This document shows, piece after piece, positions 32,987 to 43,974 of a DNA stretch of 64,000 nt. Each line of letters starts with the position of its first letter. The first letter of the stretch is position 1. Made by a program: the position numbers and the translations under genes. This stretch comes from Meconema thalassinum (taxonomy: Eukaryota > Arthropoda > Insecta > Orthoptera > Tettigoniidae), in assembly GCA_946902985.2 (NCBI GenBank), contig OX336391.1, forward strand, positions 142,293,074 through 142,357,073, given 5' to 3'. Under the pieces are notes generated by a model. It worked only from the letters and a program-made list of their open reading frames with translations, was not told the DNA's origin and searched no databases.

Positions 32987-33342
32987 TGTATGTCTACCCC
33001 TTATTATTCCCGTTTTCCAACGGGGTCGGGGATGAGATGCGATGGAAGTCGTTGTGGCGATGGTTTTTACGGCCAGATGCCCTTCCTGACGCCAACCTCA
33101 TGAGAGGAGTTAATGAGAGATGAAATGAATGATGGTGAATGAAACTGGGCAAGGATGTGGAAGGAAGCGGCCGTGGCCTATCAGAAGGTACCGTCCCAGC
33201 ATTTGCCAGGTGTTGAAAACGGAAAACCATTTCAAGGACGGCCGACAGTGGGGCTCGAACCCACGAGTCTACCGAGTCTGCAGAGAGCTTGGCCCCATGA
33301 CCTAATGCTGCGCTTTAGCCAGCGTAGCCACTACTGTCGGTT
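32987..33342 (-). mobile_element. tRNA-derived SINE, family B, copy 2
   Basis: Bounded by a perfect 20-bp duplication, ttatgttgagacataagaat, at 32967-32986 and 33343-33362. Head and body match copy 1, with a small deletion before the head. It lies 314 bp from the CrebA exon at 33656-33785, inside the intron. Confidence 0.93.
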
Positions 33343-33655
33343 TTATGTTGAGACATAAGAATAAAACAAGCAAATATTTAGTAGTAAATCAGTTTGGTAT
33401 GTCAATCTATTATATTTATTCAGTTCATTGGAACTTGAAAAAATAACAGACCTCGTATAACCTTGTTAGAGAGGTTAACAAGTATTCATCATCTAGAGCT
33501 GAAAAAATATCCATGATTTGATGTTCCTCAGTGTAGTGGAGAAACTTTCTTCTATTTTTTCTTTCTTCTCCTGTTTTCTTCTTTTGAGTTATCGCTAGGT
33601 TTATCACTAATTCTCATGGTAGTTCCACGATGCACACTCATGCCCTCACACCTAC

Positions 33656-33785
33656 CTGATGAATTTGTCTCCATCTTGATGTTCAGTTTTGGAATGACAA
33701 CTCTGTTCTGACTTTGCGCCAGGAGGCTGCTGCGTGTGGCAAGAAGGATAGTAGGCTGCTTCAAGATGCTCTGTTGGTTCCCCGA
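33656..33785 (-). CDS. CrebA: CrebA exon: linker segment
   Basis: A 130-bp exon, phase 0 at entry (gatttgcag before TCGGGG) and phase 1 at exit (TCATCAG|GTAGGT). It encodes SGNQQSILKQPTILLATRSS, LLAQSQNRVVIPKLNIKMET and NSS plus the first base of a glycine codon. The KMET/KMEIK-like end matches the Drosophila CrebA region before its LTPPSS block in position, though the rest is diverged. The call rests on exact phase agreement with both neighbours, canonical splice sites and position. Alone, the protein segment would not identify the gene. It is 144 bp from the upstream exon, the shortest CrebA intron here. Confidence 0.88.
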
Positions 33786-33929
33786 CTGCAAATCAACATT
33801 GCACATTATCACCAAAACTGTATGATGAGAAATTCTACTCAGCAGAGAGGATTACTGGGAGGTTAAACATTTCCTAGAATCCTTTGATCCCTGGTATGCC
33901 CACCTTACTATTTAAAAGGATAAACTCAC

Positions 33930-34117
33930 CTTAAGCTCCTGCTTGATCTCTGTCTGGACCATGGGTGAGGGTGACGCCGGAGACATGGGGCACGATTCTG
34001 GGGACTCTGGTTCGCTCATGGGCTCGTCCTTCACAACGATCGGTGAGTCTGTGTCTCTGGTGCGGTGGTGTGTGGCTGAGTTGAGAGGGATGCAGGGGAA
34101 GCACTCGTCATCCATAT
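33930..34117 (-). CDS. CrebA: CrebA exon: acidic MDDECFP segment
   Basis: The first CrebA exon visible in the window. It enters at phase 1 (acceptor gttccag; the first two bases AT complete a split codon, expected GAT) and leaves at phase 0 (CTTAAG|GTGAGT). Its 62 complete codons encode MDDECFPCIPLNSATHHRTR, an SPIVVKDEPMSEPESPES acidic stretch, and QTEIKQELK. The DMDDECFP and IKDEPMSP-like blocks are shared with the N-terminal half of Drosophila CrebA as I know it, in the activation region. The VKDEP and IKQE motifs resemble sumoylation consensus sites; this is inference. The N-terminal exons before it, which should encode the protein start, were not found to its right; the first intron may be long. 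Confidence 0.93.
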
Positions 34118-34504
34118 CTGGAACATAACATAGGTTCATTACCTCCAGGTCCTCTAGTTGAAAAGCTTCAATAACAACAATAATGATGATGACGACGATG
34201 ATGATTTCCCACTACCATGCAACAGTTAAATCTACCTTGGTGGCCTATGATTGAGGTTTTATTTTGTACGGGTGTACAGGGACCGATTTGATCATTCTTG
34301 TAAAGTTAAACTAAGTCAATGGAATAATAAGTGGGGAGAGGGGATATAGTATGGTACTGTTTGCCAAAGTACATTTTAAGACCTACTGTATGACTCCAAA
34401 TATGAGTTTTGGGAAGCTAGTTGGGCAGCTAAATAGGACGCTGTAATTAGATTTGTGGGTAGCAGCCTGTTAATGTGTGTTGGATGAAAGGAGTTGGAAT
34501 AGTA
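34118..34504. other. CrebA: CrebA intron sequence upstream of the first visible exon
   Basis: A short (gat)n run near 34180-34205; otherwise nothing recognised. Confidence 0.45.
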
Positions 34505-35293
34505 TAGTGAGATTCTTTTGCTGGAGCGGAACCGACGGCCGACTACCGGGCGCGCGCGCCTTCTGCCAGCCAACCGAGCTCGGGCCGCAGGGTTGCGTGA
34601 GGTGGAGGCGAGCTAACCAGGGTCATTAAAGTCATTAAGTCACTAAACGTTCATCAACGAGGGTGTGCAGTGTCAGCGCACAGATAAGAAGGTCACATAA
34701 ACAAGAGCTGCAAGATTTAATTAAAGAAGCACATATGTTTTATTATTTCTTGGGAATCTGGATGACCTAGCGTCACCAGTTAATGGTTAGAACTTGTATT
34801 TTCACAGAAGATACTAAAAGTGTTCTCTTTCAGCTGACAGACAGTAACTTTGGAAATTACATCGTTACATTATGTAGCTACTCCTGTACCACCCTGCGTG
34901 TTTACTGTGATTAATCGAAGCACGGACCGAAGCCCGTTTGATATTCAATTGTGGGTTAATTTAAAATACAAAGTGTACAGATCAATTACCCGTACTCTAG
35001 TGGAGCTGGAGAACAGCAGATATCCCTCACAACAGAAGGGAATTACAACGTGTAAACGCTAATTTATTTACACGGTACAACGCCTGTCTGTCAGCTGAAG
35101 GAGAACAGTTTCAGCATCTTCTGTGGAAAGGAAAGTTCTTGAATCATGATTTGCTAGTGAATTTATCATTAATAAATGTACTTTGTTACGGTTTCCACCT
35201 GTGCGTAATCCGCGGAGCGGGCTCGGTTGGCTGGCGAAAGGGGAGCACGTCCAGCCGCCGCGCCGGCCCCGCTCCAGCAAAAGAATCACCCTG
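34505..35293 (-). mobile_element. Non-autonomous DNA transposon, family F, copy 2
   Basis: An inverted copy of the element at 13987-14787 with the same ends (gattcttttgctggagcgg on the left, ccgctccagcaaaagaatca on the right). Similarity continues through the interior. No coding frame. Confidence 0.82.
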
Positions 35294-35673
35294 AATTTTA
35301 TAATTTTAAAGGTTATTTTACCATGACACTGACAGGTTCAATAGCCATAAAAAGGAATCACCTATACCGCAATAAGTGAACATGTTTAGGAGTTCATATA
35401 TCTTATTTTAGATGTTAAATTTACCTGTATGTTTCAAATACTTGGTGTAATGTCATACTTGGTCATTTGGTAGCGTCTGATGAGAGGAAGCTGAATAAAG
35501 AGTCCATCTCCCCTGCAATTGCTTCTTCACGAAATTTAACTGTTTTTCGTCATCTTTGTGTTTATATTTAAAATTGTAGTTTTAATGTAAGTTTGCTATC
35601 AGGGGATATGCACCTGTTTGGAAATAAATGTATCGATCTCTCTATGTCTTATTATAACATTATGCCACTTATA

Positions 35674-36261
35674 CAGGATGTTTCAGAAATACTTTTACAA
35701 ACTTTGGGGATTGGTTCCTTACACCAAAACAAGAAAAAAAAAAGTTCATATACAAATATGTCGCTTTATTAATGAAAGAACATTGTACAGTGACACATTA
35801 ATTGACAGCCTGTTTGGAAGTGTTTAACACATGAACTCATATCAAAAAGATTCCTGACACCACAGATAAAAGTCAAACGGACCGTGCAAGCCATGGAACG
35901 GGTCCTCCTCTGCCCAACCATCTGTCCTGGAAGATCTCCATCAGTGCAGTGTGACTAAAGTGTGCAGGAGCCCCATCATGCATCCACCACATAGATTGTC
36001 GTATTTGCAGGGGCACATTGTCATGCAGTAAGTCTGAAAGGTTGCTCTGGATAAAATCTCTGGAGACAGCACCTGTAAGGCGTGCTGGTAGAACGTATGG
36101 ACCTACAATGCCAGCCCACACATTAATCCTAAACTGGTGCTGACGGCGAGCCTGTCTGGAACACCTGTGCATTGGACAGTTTTTCCATCTGCCGGTTTTT
36201 TCTTGTTTTGGTGTAAGGAACCCATCCCCAAAGTTTGTAAAAGTATTTCGGAAACACCCTG
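35674..36261 (-). mobile_element. IS630/Tc1-mariner element, internally deleted
   Basis: TA at 35672-35673 and 36262-36263 flanks inverted repeats of about 70 bp beginning caggatgtttcagaaatact on the left and cagggtgtttccgaaatact on the right (complement). Between them only a fragment of transposase remains. Confidence 0.85.
35873..36172 (-). pseudogene. IS630-type transposase fragment
   Basis: This is the middle of a DDE transposase that would excise and join the element at TA sites. The visible blocks are FRINVWAGIVGPYVLPARLT, then WWMHDGAPAHFS, which holds the second catalytic Asp, and RWLGRGGPVPWLARS, where the Pro-rich motif before the third acidic residue should follow. The frame stops there, so the last catalytic residue is absent, and the N-terminal DNA-binding domain is missing too. 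The element has been internally deleted and could move only with a transposase from elsewhere. A related, decayed transposase lies at 44692-45002. Confidence 0.82.
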
Positions 36262-36264
36262 TAT

Positions 36265-36660
36265 ACTTTACTACCGGTATGCTTAACAGGGTGGTTGCTG
36301 ATAAGTACTGTATTAAGAAATCTATACGAAATATAAAACATTATATGGATGACTAGCATGTTATATTGCTAAATTCGATTTAGATATAGTTTAAGTTGCA
36401 GCTCGATTATTGCTCCGTGCAGCGAAAGTGGTCGTGCGATCTTCTGGGCATGTCAGTTAACTCTCAAAGCGTGTTACACTTCAAGACCAGCTTTTCACCG
36501 GCTTTCTCTCCGGCTACAGCTCCCACGCACCACTAGGCACCATCGCCAAAAGACGTCGAACCCCGTACTAAGCTTAATAGAAACATTGGCAGTGTAAGGT
36601 TCCTCCAGTCCTAAAAATGTATAATATTAATTTCAAAAATCACATATGAATTCCCAGCTA
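36265..36660. other. Unassigned sequence
   Basis: No gene or element supported. Confidence 0.4.
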
Positions 36661-36663
36661 GCA

Positions 36664-36960
36664 GTGACTGTTGTTGTTAATTCATTTTAGGGGCTTAAGA
36701 CATACTGGTCATCAACCCCGTGTACTTTCATGTGTATTACATTTGTCAGATAACCTGTGTTTCTGTGGTGGCTCTAATGATACCTGTGCGCGTGCGTGCG
36801 ACTGTCATTATTAATGCCTAGGATTGGGGCACTTGCTGTGGGATTTCAAGTAAGGTAACATCTCAACATCTGTCTGGAAGGAGTCCGAAAAAAAAGTGGG
36901 GGACTACTCTCGGGATGACCACTGCCATCGTCGCGATTTGAACCTTTGATCATTAGATTT
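36664..36960 (-). mobile_element. SINE fragment, family C/E type
   Basis: It carries the 'gttgttgttaattcatttta' tail followed by a degenerate gggg-ctt... ccccgtgtact block and 'gtcagataacctgtgtt'. The tRNA head is missing or diverged. Confidence 0.55.
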
Positions 36961-37002
36961 GTTGCCTTCGTAATTAGTTAGCTATTGTTGTTTTTGTTTA
37001 AA

Positions 37003-37370
37003 GGGACCGACAGTAGTGGCTACGCTGGCTAACGCGCGGCATTAGGTCATGGGGCCAAGCTCTCTGCTGACTCGGTAGACGCGTGGGTTCGAGCCCCACC
37101 GTCGGCCATCCTTGAAATGGTTTTCCGTGGTTTCCCATTTTCAACACCAGGCAAATGCTGGGACGGTACCTTCTGACAGGCCACGGCCGCTTCCTTCCAC
37201 ATCCTTGCCCAGTTTCATTCACCATCATTCATTTCATCTCTCATTAACTCCTCTCATGAGGTTGGCGTCAGGAAGGGCATCCGGCCGTAAAAACCATCGC
37301 CACAAAAACTTCCATCACATCTCATCCCCGACCCAGTTGGAAAAACGTGAATAATAAGGGGTAGACATAC
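37003..37370 (+). mobile_element. tRNA-derived SINE, family B, copy 3
   Basis: A complete plus-strand copy with the head ccgacagtagtggctacgct, B box gggttcgagcccc, and the end 'ggggtagacatac'. It has inserted into the tail of a different SINE: similar attgttgtttt sequences flank it on both sides (about 36984 and 37374). Confidence 0.88.
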
Positions 37371-37373
37371 ACA

Positions 37374-37655
37374 ATTGTTGTTTTAAGGGGCGGAACTACG
37401 AGGTCATCTGCCCCTGATGTCTTAGTACATGAGTTTATGTACACAGGTATGTTTTATAGGATAGTTAATAATGAATGAGAGAATATTATAAAGAACCGTA
37501 TGAAAAAACGTTAATAATATTTTTTAATTTCGTGAAAAGGCTTCACCACCCTTCACTTGCTGCTCGAAGGTTATTCAAGGACGTAGCTAGCAGTGAAGCG
37601 TATATTTCGCTAATTCTAGTTACAAGACTACATGACGTCCAAGTCTCTAATTAGT
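37374..37655 (-). mobile_element. SINE tail of the short ATC-tailed family
   Basis: 'attgttgttttaaggggcgg' and 'aggtcatctgcccctgatg' match the 3' part of the SINE at 30778-31075. The remainder is diverged. Confidence 0.6.
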
Positions 37656-38190
37656 AAATACATTACTGAAATCGAAGTTTCCACATGGTATGCCAGCAAG
37701 CAGAATAATGGCAATGATAAAAGAGACAAATATACTGCATAAGTGTTGCAAATGTTACAGACAGGAAGTGTCGCTTATCACAGTTTGACTGAAATTGCGT
37801 TGCTTTGCATAATTCCTTCTGGCCTTTGCTACTAGAACGGATAGGTCGTTCAAGCAGTAGGATAAGATTATCACCCCCTCTGACAGGTCTCATTTATGAA
37901 CTACCATTATTATCAGAGGGCGACTTCTTATCGGAATCGTCAGATTGTGACCATTCTGTTCTGGTGCGTTCAATATATTTCGGAGCTACATTTTGCGGTC
38001 TCGAGGTGTGTATTGAAATTCCAGTTCAAAAAGACCTTGGTTTGATTCCTGCCTCTGCTAAGACATTAAATTGCAGCCTTAAGGTTGGAACGTCAACTTC
38101 ATGATGCAAAATAGAGAAGACGTACGGTAAGTTCGATTCTCACGTCAGCCATCCTAGAATTGACTTCCCCTAGTGTCCACACTTTTACTG
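37656..38190. other. Unassigned sequence with a 99-codon open frame
   Basis: The forward frame 37805-38104 has no recognisable domain. An SEGDFLSESSDCD acidic patch is the only feature. Not called as a gene. Confidence 0.35.
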
Positions 38191-38194
38191 TGAT

Positions 38195-38540
38195 GGAGGT
38201 CAAGGTTCGATTCCCGGCTCTGCCAAGAATTTTTTATTCTGGTCTGAGAGCTGGAACGGGGCACACTCAACCTCATGAGGCAAAACTGAGGGTTCGATTC
38301 CAATCTCAGCCATATTGGAAGCACTTTTCCGTAGTTTCCCACTTTTACTCAAGACAAACGCCGGGATAGTTCCTAACTTAAGGCCATGGCCGCCTCCTTC
38401 CTAATCCTCAACTAAATCACTAATACAGCCATCACATTAACATAGATTATCAGACAACTTCCACACACACCCAAGTACATGGGTCTACGGAACCACGATG
38501 TCGCAAAACCCCTGAATCAATCATCAACAAAACAAACCAC
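38195..38540 (+). mobile_element. tRNA-derived SINE, family E, copy 1
   Basis: Contains ggttcgattcccggctctgc, 'ctggtctgagagctggaac', 'cctcatgaggcaaaactgag' and the tail near 'gtacatgggtctacggaacc', in the order seen in the other E copies. A second, partial E fragment follows at about 38541-38686. Confidence 0.7.
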
Positions 38541-38686
38541 TTTTACTACAGGCAATTGCCAGGATGGTTCCCAAATTAAGACCACGGCAGCCACCTTCCC
38601 AAGCATAGCCTTAATTACAAATGCACACTGCTAAAGACATCACGATAATACAGGTTATCATACAAATTCTACACACATCCAAGTAA

Positions 38687-38999
38687 ACTAGCGGACCCGT
38701 GCGAGAACTCTCGCATAATGGATTGTGTGCGTCCCCATGTGTTCCGACTACCCGCTCGGTTTAGTGCTCTGCGGGCTGTAGGCGACAAATTTCTCGCAGG
38801 GGCTATCGTTTTGTTTATTTGTTTAAAAACACTTTATAAACAAATAAATTATTTCCGTTGACTTTTCTAGAAATGCAAGATTTTTCCTGTACTATTGAGA
38901 CGATTTGGAAGATTTTGGTACAAACCGCACCTTCTAACTCCTTCTGGTTTAGGAGCTTGAGTTTTGTGATACATACACCTTAGTCTTAGCGTATTATAA
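38687..38999 (+). repeat. Dispersed repeat, family D, copy 2
   Basis: Very similar to 29016-29331 from actagcggacccgtgcgaga to 'cttagcgtattataaaatg'. Confidence 0.78.
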
Positions 39000-40330
39000 A
39001 ATGGGTACCAGGATGCCCGAGCTCCCTCCTGAACAGATCTGCGAGAAAGCGCCACTGTCGCTAAACGGTGGATTATTCCTATCCGTTGCTATGGCAACAA
39101 GGGCTTGTTGCCAACACTACTAACGTGTTTGTGGTCCGTTCATTTGCTTTGGCACAATGGCTTACTGTAACTTGGTACGGTAATTAAGAGATTGATTGAT
39201 AGAAACACAGTATGCTAATAATGTAGTCAGTAATAATACGTCGTTTTCCCAATTCTTATAGCGATGACATATCGACTTTTTGATTCTTAGGCCTGTTTGA
39301 GGATTTATGGGCCCCTATGCTATCTTTCTTCTCGGGCCCGTCTTGGAATACTTTTAATGTTTACTATCCACTACGAGCTACTCCGGAAACATAATGCAAT
39401 TTTGAGAAAAGCATCTGATGCACAGTCATACCATAATTTAAAAAAAAAACATACAAATCTTATTTCATAGAAACCATTTATTTTATGAAGTAGCCTATAT
39501 ATTTTGCAAAGCGCACAAAACGTTTTGGGATTTTTGAGTAACTTTACAACAGTTAACATGTATAGGGAAATATGTTGCAATTCTGTAAGTCTTCACTTTA
39601 ATTAGTCTACTAGTACGTAATGAAAAATAAGTAGCCTAACGTTTTAAAACTCCGCATTAGTTTGATAGCAGATTCAACACTAAATTATAGTACATTATTC
39701 CTAAACAGTTATAAGTCCTAACTCGCAGTCAAATATAGAATTTAAAAGCCTACACTTCTGGAGTAGTAGCCAAAAAGGTAGCCTACATTAAAACTTTTTT
39801 TGTGTTACTTTCGGAATCGAGGGACTTCTTTTACTAAATCAACGAACGGTTTCTGCCAATACTTTCGCACTGCCATAATTATATGCATCTGGAGTGTTTT
39901 TCTGTCTCATTTCTCTTGACAGATAAAAGTTTGGTAACATGAGATATCTTCTGCAGAACTGGAGACAAATTGGCATCCTGACTCTAAAAAGCCTCGGATA
40001 GGTTGTAAGTTATAGTTAACATTTTACATAATACAAAAGTAACTGTAATAAACTGAAACTAACGGGCCCCTAAGCAATTGCACAACCCCCCCCCCCCCCC
40101 CCCCACACACACACCTTTCCCCTCCTCTCGGCGGCCCCGTGTATGATGTACCGTATCTCCAACGTAGGCCTACCTAGTATTCTTGATTAAGGATCGAGTG
40201 TGATAACTTGCGTGAACAAGTAGCAATATTGGTTTTAGTGACAGAACCAGCGAAAGAGCGCGAGGCAATGCTGAATATTAATTCAAGTTTTTAACGCATG
40301 CCGTCATACTCAAACTTTCCCTGAACCATC
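39000..40330. other. Unassigned sequence with a 19-base C run
   Basis: No gene supported. A run of 19 C at 40086-40104 is followed by (ca)n. Such runs are prone to assembly error. Confidence 0.5.
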
Positions 40331-40359
40331 TATTCTTCTTCTTCCTTCGTTTTGCCCAA

Positions 40360-40653
40360 TTAGGGAGCGCGTTTGTACTTGTTGACTCGGGTTGATGGTG
40401 TTTTCCTCTTCTTCTCCTCCCAAAATCTCCTCATGAACTCACTATGCCCCTTCTTACGTTCCTCCGTCCATTTTTTTCCAGTCATTTTAGCTTTTTCGGT
40501 GAAAGAGTGATTTGTAACTCGGGTTCCAAAAGTCTTGCGATTCATGATGATATCTTCTGTAATGTTTATTTCCTTTAAGTCCTGTTTGATTTCTTCTAAC
40601 CAACTGATTTTGACCTTCTTTGAATTAATTATATCAAGCAGTTTTTTTTGCAT
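40360..40653 (-). pseudogene. Non-LTR retrotransposon C-terminal fragment
   Basis: About 97 residues of LINE C-terminus: KVKISWLEEIKQDLKEINIT and the basic tail KKWTEERKKGHSEFMRRFWE before the stop. It is paralogous to the next copy at 40766-41032 and to those at 18899-19192 and 24290-24490. No catalytic residues are present. The two minus-strand copies lie about 110 bp apart in the same orientation, which suggests either a tandem arrangement or two insertions near each other. Host genes do not show this tail, so it is read as retrotransposon debris. Confidence 0.75.
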
Positions 40654-40765
40654 AATCTGGTGTTGTCCATTCTGCAGATGTGACCATAAAATTCCAATTA
40701 TTGTTAATATTATTATTAGCCTATTATTATTAGCCTATTCTTCTTCTTGCATCGTTATGCCCGAC

Positions 40766-41032
40766 TCAGGAGCACGGTTGAACCTGTTTAGCTGATGTGT
40801 TGGCCTTCTTTTCCTTCCAAAATCTCTTCATCCTCTCGCTGAGCGCCTTTCTTCGGTCTTCTGTCCAAGTTATGGTGGCCCTGGTGTTGGGTTTGTCTTC
40901 AAATTGGTGATTGTCGATTAGGGTTCTGAATTTGCATCTGTCCTGTATAATATTGTCTGAAATGTTGATTTCCTGGAGATCTGTTTCAATTTCACGTAGC
41001 CAGCTGTTCTTGGTTTTTAGTGAGAGGGCCAA
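40766..41032 (-). pseudogene. Non-LTR retrotransposon C-terminal fragment
   Basis: About 88 residues: KTKNSWLREIETDLQEINIS, then TITWTEDRRKALSERMKRFW and a stop. Same family as the neighbour at 40360-40653 but clearly diverged from it. The upstream side (right) enters (att)n repeats at once, so nothing of the palm domain remains. Confidence 0.75.
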
Positions 41033-41035
41033 GCC

Positions 41036-41118
41036 TATTATTATTATTATTATTATTAACCTATTATTATTACCAACTATTATTATTATTGTTATTATTA
41101 TTATTATTATTATTATTA
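41036..41118. repeat. (ATT)n microsatellite
   Basis: An imperfect attatt run of about 80 bp next to the LINE fragment. Confidence 0.9.
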
Positions 41119-41944
41119 AGGTATTAATTTAGCAATACATTTGTGGTACCGGTACTTAACTTTCCGGTGGTCGCGCTCGAAAATGTGACGCCAGTAGTCG
41201 CGTGGATTACAATCGTAGGTAAATTTTTAATGGGTAGGCTATATCATTATCTTTTTTTAAAATTGATTTTCTATTTTAGAAGAAGGATGGAGGGTGATAA
41301 ATATACTAATATACTAATCATAGACAAATACATGAAATACCAAATATTTTGACACAGCATGAAAAACTTACTGTATTTAATTTGAAATTATCAAAGAAAT
41401 TTTGTGATATTTACCGTAGCCTATTGAGTAAAAACATGAAATATTTGCGAATCGATCAACTTTCTTCTACAATTATGTGTTCATAATATATTCACAGTTT
41501 CCCACTTCTAAACAAAGCTATAGCCTGCATATACAACCTAAATAACGCAATTCAAGCGTAGTTCCGTACAGTTGTAAATTTGGTATGCCACTGACACGCT
41601 AGTGGTCATTGATGTAATATTTCACTGATTGTAATAGGGAGACCTACTAGCAAAGGTACTGAACAGTATGTACCAAAATCTAGTGTATGTTCGCAGATAT
41701 AAAACAAATGAACGTGGATTTCAACGGAGGGATACTGACAATGAAATTGTTAATTCACGACTGTTTTAGTGGACTGATTCGAAGTATGACGTGTCGGACT
41801 ACGAGACATGTAGGAATGATAAATTCTTCGGCCGCAATCTATGAGTTTCTGTCTTGTCGTTTGCGTATCGTAACCAAAGAGTGATGTCGATCTTTTGGAA
41901 TGGTGAATACAAATCTCATCTAGCGAGGAGAGAAGTGGCTACGG
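41119..41944. other. Unassigned sequence
   Basis: A ttaactttccggtggtcgcg motif near 41157 resembles the TTAA-associated end at 16082. No gene supported. Confidence 0.4.
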
Positions 41945-41957
41945 GGAACATTTTATG

Positions 41958-42985
41958 ATAATGATGATAATTGTTATTTTAAGGGGCCTAACATCTGGGT
42001 TATCGGCCCCTATTGGTCTGGGTGATAGCGAAAATGACAATGTAATGGAAACCATAACGAAAACCAAACTGGACTGAAAATACTTACAAAATGGAACTCA
42101 GATTGAAATGGCTCACAAAATGAAGAATGGAAATACTTATAAAAGGTAAAGGTAATTTAGAAGGAAAATACTCATAAAAGGAATTTAGATTGAAAACTAC
42201 GCACAAAATGTAGTTTAGGTTCAAATTACTTACAAAATGCCATGTAGATTCGAAATAATCATCAAAATGCAATTGAAATTCAAAATATGTAAAAATGCAA
42301 TTGAAATTGAAAATACGTACAAAATGCAATTGAGGTTCAAAATACTTACAAAATGCAAGTGGAATTGAAAATACACAATGCAAGTGAGATTGAAAAAAGG
42401 CCGGTTCAGATTCAAAATACTCACAAAGTGCAAGTGAAATTCAAAAATGCAATTGAATTTTAAAATGCTTACAAAATGTATGGTAGATTCAAAATACTTA
42501 CAATATGTGGAAGCCCGCGATTCAAAATACTGTTACTTACAAAAATGCAATTGAGATTGAAAATACTTACAAAATGGAGTTTACATCGAAAATACCTACA
42601 AAGTGCAATGTTGATTGAAAAAACTTACAAAATGTGGTTGAGAAAAAAAACTCACAAAATGTAATTTAGAGACACCGGGAGCCAATTCATAAAAACGGGG
42701 CGGGAATCTTAAAGAGAAAAGGAACTACTGTATGATGAAAAGAAGGCTGATCCCACGAAGAAAGAGGGATCAGGAAAGATGAGAGAAGGGCCAATGAAGG
42801 TGGGAAAGGAAAACACTCCCGAGGCCTCGGATACCCTAATACCGTCGGGGTCGGAAGAGAACAAGAGTTGACCAAGAGAGGTCGACAGAGAGGAGCCCGG
42901 CACAAGTAAGTGGAAGCAATTCCGGACTCAGCTGGGGTCCCGTGGTCGCCAACCCACGTCCCACTAGATGTGAGCCCCGGGGGGA
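41958..42985 (-). mobile_element. Non-autonomous retroposon, family H, copy 1
   Basis: Bounded by a perfect 13-bp duplication, ggaacattttatg, at 41945-41957 and 42986-42998. On the minus strand it opens 'ggggctcacatctagtggga' and ends 'gatgttaggccccttaaaat' followed by aacaattatcatcat. It is colinear with 59237-60006 at both ends, but its centre is occupied by a tandem array (42075-42660). The reverse-strand open frames across it have no recognisable domain. Confidence 0.88.
42075..42660. repeat. Short-period tandem repeat inside retroposon H
   Basis: About 20 degenerate units of roughly 27-30 bp built on 'aaaatgcaattgaaattcaa' followed by 'aatacttac'. They vary in length and sequence. The open frame on the minus strand across it (repeats of NLNCILYVFSI type) is a by-product. 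Confidence 0.9.
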
Positions 42986-42998
42986 GGAACATTTTATG

Positions 42999-43555
42999 TT
43001 TAAAAAGAAAAAGTGTATTATGTTGCAGAACCAAAACATCGAATCATGGATATATTTTATTCGTATAATACCGCCTTCGACTTGTGCATGGTGATCGCTT
43101 ACACTTCAACGAGTGCGAACTACTGTAGGCGCGCTTGCATTTGCTGCCATAGAAACTAGGTGTCGGAATTTTGCCGGCGTAAAGCTGTCCTCGCTAATCT
43201 CAAGAGACCTCCTTGTTAAAAGTATCCTTGTTACAGTATTTTATCATTAGTGCCCCATCAATGGTAGCCACGTGATCAGATGCAGTGCCTCATCACTGGA
43301 GCTTTCTCGCTGTTTCTCTTTCTCTGTCACTGCGGCCTTTCTCTTCTGAACACGGTCAAAATCGTGACCTGCTCCCGCTGTTGGATAGACAAACACTCAA
43401 TCAATAGCATTAGCCACCGCGGTCTTACGTCACGTTACTTGATTGCAGAATAGTCTATCACCTAACCATGTGATGGACAATGAATGATATAGACTTTCGA
43501 CAGAAGCTGAAATAAAAATACACAGCATGAACAGTAGTTAGATTGCTTTAATGAT
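42999..43555. other. Unassigned sequence
   Basis: No gene or element supported. Confidence 0.4.
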
Positions 43556-43559
43556 AACT

Positions 43560-43968
43560 TTTACTTAAAAAGATCATAAAGTCGAAACTTGGACTATTGA
43601 TGCAGCAGAAAAGAGAATTAAAGCGTTTGGAATGTGTTGTAACAGGAGAATGATGAAGATCAGATGGGTAGATAGGGTAACAAATGAAGCGGTAGGCTAT
43701 TAAGACGAGTGGGAGAGGAGAGATGTTTCTGGCGACTGCTAATGAAGAGAAGAGATAGGTTGGTAGGACACATACTAAGACATCCAGGAATAGCAAGCTT
43801 AGTTATGGGAGGAAGGGTCGAGGACAAGAACTGTAGGGGTAGACCAAGGTTAGAATATGTTAAACAGATTGCCTCGGATGTAGGGTGTGGTAGCAATGTT
43901 GTGATGAAACGATTAGCTCAAGACAGGGAACCGGCATTGAGGGCTGCATCAAACCAGTCAAAAGACTG
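43560..43968 (+). pseudogene. Non-LTR retrotransposon C-terminal remnant
   Basis: Two frames together give a LINE C-terminus: ETWTIDAAEKRIKAFGMCC and RMMKIRWVDRVTNEAV, then after a frameshift RLVGHILRHPGI, NCRGRPRLEYVKQI and a stop in SNQSKD. The RRDRLVGHILRHP and GRPRLEYV motifs are typical of a widespread insect non-LTR family. The palm domain is gone and the frame is broken near 43700, so it is dead. Confidence 0.78.
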
Positions 43969-43974
43969 AAGACT

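Noticed and set aside
37805..38104. 99-codon plus-strand frame with an acidic SEGDFLSESSDCD patch
   Set aside because: No domain recognised, no splice context, and flanked by repeats. Kept only as unassigned sequence.
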